From positions 116,535 through 180,534 of the forward strand of contig FOCC01000003.1 of the NCBI GenBank assembly GCA_900110005.1: a DNA stretch of 64,000 bases, in the 5' to 3' direction. The DNA is from Ligilactobacillus sp. WC1T17. Lineage in GTDB: Bacteria > Bacillota > Bacilli > Lactobacillales > Lactobacillaceae. Both the position numbers and the translations under genes were made by a program. Shown here piece after piece: positions 59,816-64,000 of the stretch (position 1 is its first letter; every line of letters begins with the position of its first letter). A model generated the notes under the pieces. That model was not told where the DNA came from. It ran no database searches and saw only the letters and a program-made list of their open reading frames with translations.

Positions 59816-61756
59816 TTAGTCCTCATTTCTTGTTACTGTCAAAATGTTTTGTCCGGGTGCAACTTCACTGCCTAAGTCTGCAATAAAGTCAAAATCCTTG
59901 TATTGATGTGTGTTGGTTACGGTCACAATGACGGTATCATCTAAACCAGCCTTCTTAATTGTCGGATCCCAGAATTCCATAATTTCATCGCCTTTAGAAA
60001 CATGTTCATTGGCGTTGACATATGTTACAAAGCCAGTCCCACGTAAGGCTACAGTACCAATTCCGACATGAATCAATAAGACCATACCATTATCGGCGAC
60101 CATGCCGATGGCATGCCGGGTACTGAAGACTTGGCGGATGGTTCCGTCAAATGGAGCGTAAACCTTGCCATCGCTTGGCTTGATTGCAAACCCATTACCC
60201 ATAGCACCGGCAGCAAAGGCCTTGTCAGAAACATCTTTCAAGTTTACCAAAGTACCCTTAACTGGTGTGGTGATTGCAATTCGTTCTTCCATTAAAGCTT
60301 CCATATTGCCAGCAGCTGCATCTTGTTCTTTAGCTAAATCTTTGCCCCAAGTCTTTTCAAGTTCAGCCACAATTTCAGCATGCTTTTCATTAGACAAAAT
60401 AATTTTCTTCCAAAAGACAATAATAGCAATAACCATCATCAAAGCCGGAACGGCAAACATCATCAATTTGAAGCTTGTAACTTGAGCTGCAGTGATTGAT
60501 GAAGCAGTAGCCCCAGTAGTCATCCCAGCCATGATAGCAATTTGACCAACAACCCCGTTTGATACGGCGCCACCAAATTTATCGACCAAAGGACGAATTG
60601 AAAGTGAAAGTGATTCGTCACGGTGACCTAACTTCCATTGACCATATTCAACAGAGTCAGTAATAATCATCAAAACAACTAAGAAGACGATTTGTTGTGG
60701 GAAAGCATACAAGCAAGCTGCGAAGATAACAAAAGGCAAGTTGGTACCGGCAATTGAGAACAAGCCAATCGCAATTAACATAACAACCAATGAACCGGTA
60801 AACACGGTCCGACGACTGAAGCGCTTTGATAAAATTGGGAATAATGCGGCTGCACCCATGCCTAAGAAAATATTGATAAAGGACAGGATTGAAAATGATT
60901 TAGCCTTGTCCATAATGTAAGTGAAGTAGTAAACTTCGAGTGAACCCAAAATATTGTTGCCAATACCATAGAATAAATAAGCAATGGCAATCCATAACAA
61001 TTGATCATTTTTAGTAACCGCTTTTAAAACTTCGAAAACACCTTTAGTATCTTCTTTGTTTTCACGGATATCACTGTTAACTTCACGAGTGAACAAACCA
61101 ACACACCATGCGGAAACTAAAGCAATTAAGCAAATAATCAAAGCAAAAGTAAACCAACCTTGACTATCACCGGAAGAAGTTTCAGTCTTTGAGAAAAAGA
61201 TAACAGCTGGCATGATTAAAACCCCAACCAAGCCGCCACCGATGGTAGACCCGAAACGGGCGAATGTCGCTGTCTTTTCACGTTCATGGGAATCAGTTGT
61301 CAAAGATGGAAGCATTGACCAAAAACCAACATCCTTAAATGAATAAAAGATATCCATCGAGATGTACATAATAGCAAACACAATCATGTATAAAACAGCG
61401 TTTCTTGCGTATAAGTTGCCTAAGCTGGTGAATAAAAGTAAAAGTAAAATAGCTGAAATACTACCGCCGACAACTACCCAAGGACGGAAATGACCCCAAC
61501 GCGTCTTCGTTCTATCGATAGCGTTTCCAATAAATGGGTCAATTAAAAGTTCAATAATCCGCAAAGCCATAACAATTAACGTCACAATTGAAACCATCTT
61601 ATTATTGGTTGCAGTATCACCTGTATTAAACAAGTGAGATGTGATAAAAACAATGAGGTAACCTGATAATAAGGCATAAAAAGCATCATTACCTAAAGCC
61701 CCAAAAGCATAAGCCAAACGTTGGCCCATACTCATTTTAGAATCTGATTTTGACAT
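59816..61756 (-). CDS. lacS: LacS-type galactoside permease (GPH family) with C-terminal EIIA domain
   Basis: This 646-residue cation- or galactose-coupled transporter has twelve membrane helices (about 15-465) with GPH-family landmarks GNAIDRTKTRWGHFRPW and FYSFKDVGFWSMLPSL. An IIA-Glc-like domain (about 500-640) carries the phosphorylatable histidine in VLLIHVGIGT (about 563). Phosphorylation of such domains tunes transport. I chose the ATG at 61756 because AGGAGGG lies 8 nt before it but only 2 nt before the ATG at 61762. With GH36 downstream it could carry raffinose/melibiose as well as lactose. Confidence 0.94.
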   Translation of the reverse strand: MSKSDSKMSMGQRLAYAFGALGNDAFYALLSGYLIVFITSHLFNTGDTATNNKMVSIVTLIVMALRIIELLIDPFIGNAIDRTKTRWGHFRPWVVVGGSISAILLLLLFTSLGNLYARNAVLYMIVFAIMYISMDIFYSFKDVGFWSMLPSLTTDSHEREKTATFARFGSTIGGGLVGVLIMPAVIFFSKTETSSGDSQGWFTFALIICLIALVSAWCVGLFTREVNSDIRENKEDTKGVFEVLKAVTKNDQLLWIAIAYLFYGIGNNILGSLEVYYFTYIMDKAKSFSILSFINIFLGMGAAALFPILSKRFSRRTVFTGSLVVMLIAIGLFSIAGTNLPFVIFAACLYAFPQQIVFLVVLMIITDSVEYGQWKLGHRDESLSLSIRPLVDKFGGAVSNGVVGQIAIMAGMTTGATASSITAAQVTSFKLMMFAVPALMMVIAIIVFWKKIILSNEKHAEIVAELEKTWGKDLAKEQDAAAGNMEALMEERIAITTPVKGTLVNLKDVSDKAFAAGAMGNGFAIKPSDGKVYAPFDGTIRQVFSTRHAIGMVADNGMVLLIHVGIGTVALRGTGFVTYVNANEHVSKGDEIMEFWDPTIKKAGLDDTVIVTVTNTHQYKDFDFIADLGSEVAPGQNILTVTRNED

Positions 61757-61795
61757 GTGCATGCCCTCCTAAAACTTTTTTTGATTACATTGTTA

Positions 61796-61810
61796 GTATA
61801 ACGCTTTCAT
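61796..61810 (-). promoter_or_regulatory. cre-like site and -10 of lacS
   Basis: On the minus strand ATGAAAGCGTTATAC matches the cre consensus except at one position; it overlaps the -10-like TATACT (61795-61800). There is no good -35 hexamer, as in activator-dependent promoters. Confidence 0.65.
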
Positions 61811-61812
61811 TT

Positions 61813-61846
61813 TTAGTAAAACATGGTTATGTCATTAGTAAACATG
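61813..61846. promoter_or_regulatory. direct repeat, probable AraC-family operator
   Basis: TTAGTAAAACATG (61813-61825) and TTAGTAAACATG (61835-61846) are direct repeats 21-22 bp apart, the inner one overlapping the lacS -35 position. Two-turn direct repeats abutting -35 are typical AraC-family activation sites. A partial copy, TTTTAGTAAAAAAC, lies upstream of lacZ at 57564-57577. Confidence 0.7.
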
Positions 61847-61867
61847 TCAATTTACCAACTTCACATT

Positions 61868-61896
61868 TTGACATATAAGTTGTATAATGCTTTATA
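61868..61896 (+). promoter_or_regulatory. promoter of the AraC-family gene
   Basis: TTGACA (61868-61873), 17 bp, TTTATA (61891-61896), upstream of a GAAAGGAG ribosome binding site. Confidence 0.55.
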
Positions 61897-61982
61897 TACC
61901 AACATTATTTTTAGCTAGCTTAATTTTTTTGACATGTTCTAACTGTAATTATGACAGCTAAATTTTTTGAAAGGAGTCGCTT

Positions 61983-62825
61983 ATGACTGACCAAAATGGC
62001 AATGAATACCGCTTTATTGCCAGCAACGGTATTGAAAGCAGTATTTTATTTTATGGCCAGGAAAAATGCCGTCCTAATTATACTTACCGTGGCAATAACA
62101 TCCGTGAAAATTATATCATCCACTATATTATGGACGGTCAAGGAACCTTTTTTGTGGCGGGCAAAGCAGCGGTGACCCTCAAAAAAGGCGACCTTTTTAT
62201 CTTGCCCAAAGGTATCCCCTGCTTTTACCAGGCAGATGGCAAAAATCCTTGGCAATACTTTTGGATTGGACTTGATGGCATTAAAATTGCCAATATTTTC
62301 AACTCCTCTGCGCTCAAAGGCTCGTATTACCTAAAGGATATCGAATCTAGTGAATTTACTAAAAAATTGCGTGAAATTTTTAAAGTCCTGCATAATAAAT
62401 CCAGTCTTGAAAATGAATTGCTGCTTGAAGCTTTAACCTACCAAATGTTTTATCACTTGATAAAAGAATTTCCCGCCCAAAATATCACGCCCAAAGTCAA
62501 ACCCTACCAACAATATGAAATGGCGCTTAAATATCTCAAAGGCAACTATGCTTATGGCTGCAATATTACTGATTTAAGCTTATCCTTATCGTTATCTCGC
62601 AACTATTTATATAGCCTTTTTAAAAAATATTCCAACATGTCGCCGCAAAAATTTTTAACCCAGATGCGGATGGAAGATGCCAAAAATCAACTTTTGGTTA
62701 GCGAAATATCTATCCAGTCAATTTCTGAAAGCGTAGGCTACTCTGATGCCTTTACTTTTTCGAAAGCTTTTAAACGCTATAGTGGTTATAGTCCTTTAAC
62801 CTTCCGCAAAATGTTTAAAAAATAA
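61983..62825 (+). CDS. AraC-family regulator of galactoside use (MsmR/RafR-like)
   Basis: This 280-residue regulator has an N-terminal cupin ligand domain (NYIIHYIMDGQGTFFVAG, GDLFILPKGIPCFYQAD) and two C-terminal helix-turn-helix motifs (about 180-278). These include NITDLSLSLSLSRNYLYSLFKKY and SIQSISESVGYSDAFTFSKAFKRYSGYSP. It is divergent from lacS and belongs to the group that activates alpha-galactoside or multiple-sugar operons in Lactobacillales. It probably activates lacS-aga through the direct repeats between the genes. Confidence 0.9.
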   Translation: MTDQNGNEYRFIASNGIESSILFYGQEKCRPNYTYRGNNIRENYIIHYIMDGQGTFFVAGKAAVTLKKGDLFILPKGIPCFYQADGKNPWQYFWIGLDGIKIANIFNSSALKGSYYLKDIESSEFTKKLREIFKVLHNKSSLENELLLEALTYQMFYHLIKEFPAQNITPKVKPYQQYEMALKYLKGNYAYGCNITDLSLSLSLSRNYLYSLFKKYSNMSPQKFLTQMRMEDAKNQLLVSEISIQSISESVGYSDAFTFSKAFKRYSGYSPLTFRKMFKK

Positions 62826-62851
62826 ACCACCGTCTCAAGCGGTGGTTTTTT
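62824..62851. terminator. terminator between the AraC-family and EamA genes
   Basis: AAACCACCG pairs with CGGTGGTTT across a 7-nt loop, then a T run; it serves the plus strand and possibly both. Confidence 0.85.
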
Positions 62852-62858
62852 ACGATAT

Positions 62859-63779
62859 TTATCCCAATTGTTTGCGCCAAACGACAATTACCGGTACGAT
62901 GCTCATAAATAAAACGGAGAAAACAACTAAAAATGCCCCCAATAAATAAGCTGGCGTCATTTGTAAATTAAATAAGACTGCCGAACCAATCATGGCTGCC
63001 ACTGGTTCAAACGCATCTGTAATCGTAAATGTAGTGGCACTAATATGTTTGAGCGCATTATTAGCTAAAATATAAGGTACAATGGTGCCCATGACAATAA
63101 TGAAAGTCATTGGCAAAATAAAAGCTAAATTATAATCGATTTTGCCATGTGTTGGATGTAGAATTACTAACACAATACCGGCTAATAAAATTTGCCACGC
63201 CGAAACGGCGACCGGTGAATGCTTATGCTGCAGGATTTTCTGAACTAAAACCGCATTCGTCGCTACCCCTACCGCTGACAAAAGCCCCCAAAAAATCACC
63301 ACGGGCTTAATAGCTAATTCATGCAAATGCCCATTGGTAGCTAATAAGATAATGCCCAAAAAAGCAATAATTGCAGCTATAAAGTCGCTACGGTTAGGCC
63401 AAACTTTTTGCATAACAGCTTGCAAGGCAATCGTAAAAAAAGGACCAACAAATTGCAACACCGTCGCACTAGCTGGATTGCCCGTTTCCACTGCCATATA
63501 GTAGGCAAATTGCAGCGGAATGGTCCCTAAAATTGCCGCCAAGGTAATCAAAATAGCGTCCTTTTTATTCTTCCAAACACTGAATGGTCCGCTTTTTAAC
63601 ATGGCTGCCATCACTAGCAAGATTAACCCAGACCCTAGCATTCTGACCTGCGAAACAAAAAGCGCATTCGTACTCGGACCCAAATTAAAGACGATTTTGG
63701 CACATAGACTGGAAACACCCCATAAAATACAAGCCAAAATCGCTACACATGTCCAAAAGACATTTTTATTCTTAATCAA
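62859..63779 (-). CDS. EamA/DMT-family transporter
   Basis: This 306-residue permease has ten hydrophobic helices in two five-helix halves. Each half carries the EamA pattern: CILWGVSSLCAKIV with TNALFVSQVRMLGSG in the first, and FWGLLSAVGVATNAVL with AWQILLAGIVLVI in the second. Members export metabolites or amino acids; the substrate is unknown. It is monocistronic on the minus strand. Confidence 0.88.
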   Translation of the reverse strand: MIKNKNVFWTCVAILACILWGVSSLCAKIVFNLGPSTNALFVSQVRMLGSGLILLVMAAMLKSGPFSVWKNKKDAILITLAAILGTIPLQFAYYMAVETGNPASATVLQFVGPFFTIALQAVMQKVWPNRSDFIAAIIAFLGIILLATNGHLHELAIKPVVIFWGLLSAVGVATNAVLVQKILQHKHSPVAVSAWQILLAGIVLVILHPTHGKIDYNLAFILPMTFIIVMGTIVPYILANNALKHISATTFTITDAFEPVAAMIGSAVLFNLQMTPAYLLGAFLVVFSVLFMSIVPVIVVWRKQLG

Positions 63780-63893
63780 AACAATCTTCCTTTCTCTCCT
63801 CTAACGATTATAGGCTACTTAGCTAATTTTGCCAATCTTTTATGTAAAATGCTGCTTTTCATTTGCGTTATAATAGCCCTAGGAGGTAATTTT

Positions 63894-64000
63894 ATGAATG
63901 CAAATGAGAGCTTACAAAAATTAAAACAAGGCATTGAACTACCTACGATTAAAATCGTAGGAATCGCGTCACGCGATTACATTACGTGTACATTAAAAAA
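63894..64000 (+). CDS. unidentified gene, 5' end only
   Basis: A frame begins at the ATG at 63894-63896 after a perfect AGGAGGT ribosome binding site (63881-63887) and a TATAAT at 63869-63874. It runs off the right edge: MNANESLQKLKQGIELP then TIKIVGIASRDYITCTLK. Too little is present to name it. Codons 17-29 coincide with two adjacent perfect inverted repeats, which is odd for coding sequence. Confidence 0.55.
   Translation, partial: MNANESLQKLKQGIELPTIKIVGIASRDYITCTLK

Noticed and set aside
61883..61888. TATAAT as the -10 of the AraC-family gene
   Set aside because: It is only 9 bp from the TTGACA at 61868-61873; the TTTATA at 61891-61896 gives the correct 17-bp spacing.

Overview
The window is a low-GC Firmicutes chromosome segment, almost certainly from a member of the Lactobacillaceae. 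Evidence for this is the complete mevalonate operon with a type 2 IPP isomerase, CIRCE/HrcA control of dnaK, the hisS-aspS pair behind a T-box leader, a C69 dipeptidase, a LacS-type permease fused to an EIIA domain, CcpA-type cre sites and AGGAGG ribosome binding sites. I cannot name the genus or species from sequence alone. No rRNA operon, CRISPR array, prophage or intact insertion sequence is visible; there is one tRNA, tRNA-Ser(CGA).

Layout. 1-4 kb: end of an aminotransferase gene, a TseB/YpmB-like protein and a DinG-type nuclease/helicase. 4.1-8.2 kb: mvk-mvaD-mvaK2-fni operon making isopentenyl diphosphate. 8.2-17.6 kb: housekeeping and accessory genes (RsmF-like methyltransferase, orphan FtsX-like membrane protein, MIP18-family protein, hydrolase, HAD phosphatase, tautomerase, PepD), two apparently non-catalytic relatives of enzymes (a beta-CASP-like protein and an XerD-like protein) and a TPR protein. 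17.6-22.5 kb: hrcA-grpE-dnaK-dnaJ with two CIRCE elements. 22.7-29.5 kb: acetyltransferase, proS, rseP, cdsA, uppS, frr, pyrH. 29.7-31.4 kb: an amidase and an N-terminally truncated creatininase-family gene. 31.5-34.8 kb: hisS-aspS with T-box. 34.8-39.7 kb: exoA, tRNA-Ser, a broken HAD gene, an SPFH protein, efp with a leader ORF, fumC. 39.8-42.6 kb: a small-secreted-peptide/ABC operon resembling lactococcin 972 systems, followed by about 750 bp of decayed sequence. 43.4-46.8 kb: Tex, and a LytTR regulator with a LiaF-like membrane protein. 47-51.3 kb: a four-gene sugar-sensing cluster (anchored binding protein, histidine kinase, response regulator, second binding protein). 51.3-61.8 kb: mannose-family PTS, lacZ, GH36 alpha-galactosidase and lacS, with an AraC-family regulator divergent from lacS. 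62.9-64 kb: an EamA transporter and the start of an unidentified gene.

How the genes work together. The carbohydrate block is a galactoside-use module: LacS imports lactose or alpha-galactosides, the GH36 and GH2 enzymes hydrolyse them, and cre-like sites next to the lacS, lacZ and PTS transcription units imply catabolite repression. The AraC-family regulator probably acts through a 21-22 bp direct repeat at the lacS promoter. The mevalonate operon and uppS/cdsA/rseP supply the cell envelope.

Most interesting observation. efp (elongation factor P) has a roughly 150-nt leader containing a 15-codon ORF with an excellent ribosome binding site. The peptide has an Ala-Pro-Pro-Lys motif, the kind of sequence EF-P is needed to translate. 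Its stop codon lies inside one arm of an 11-bp stem whose other arm ends 3 nt before the efp Shine-Dalgarno sequence. This looks like a self-sensing translational feedback switch. It is an inference from sequence and has not been tested.
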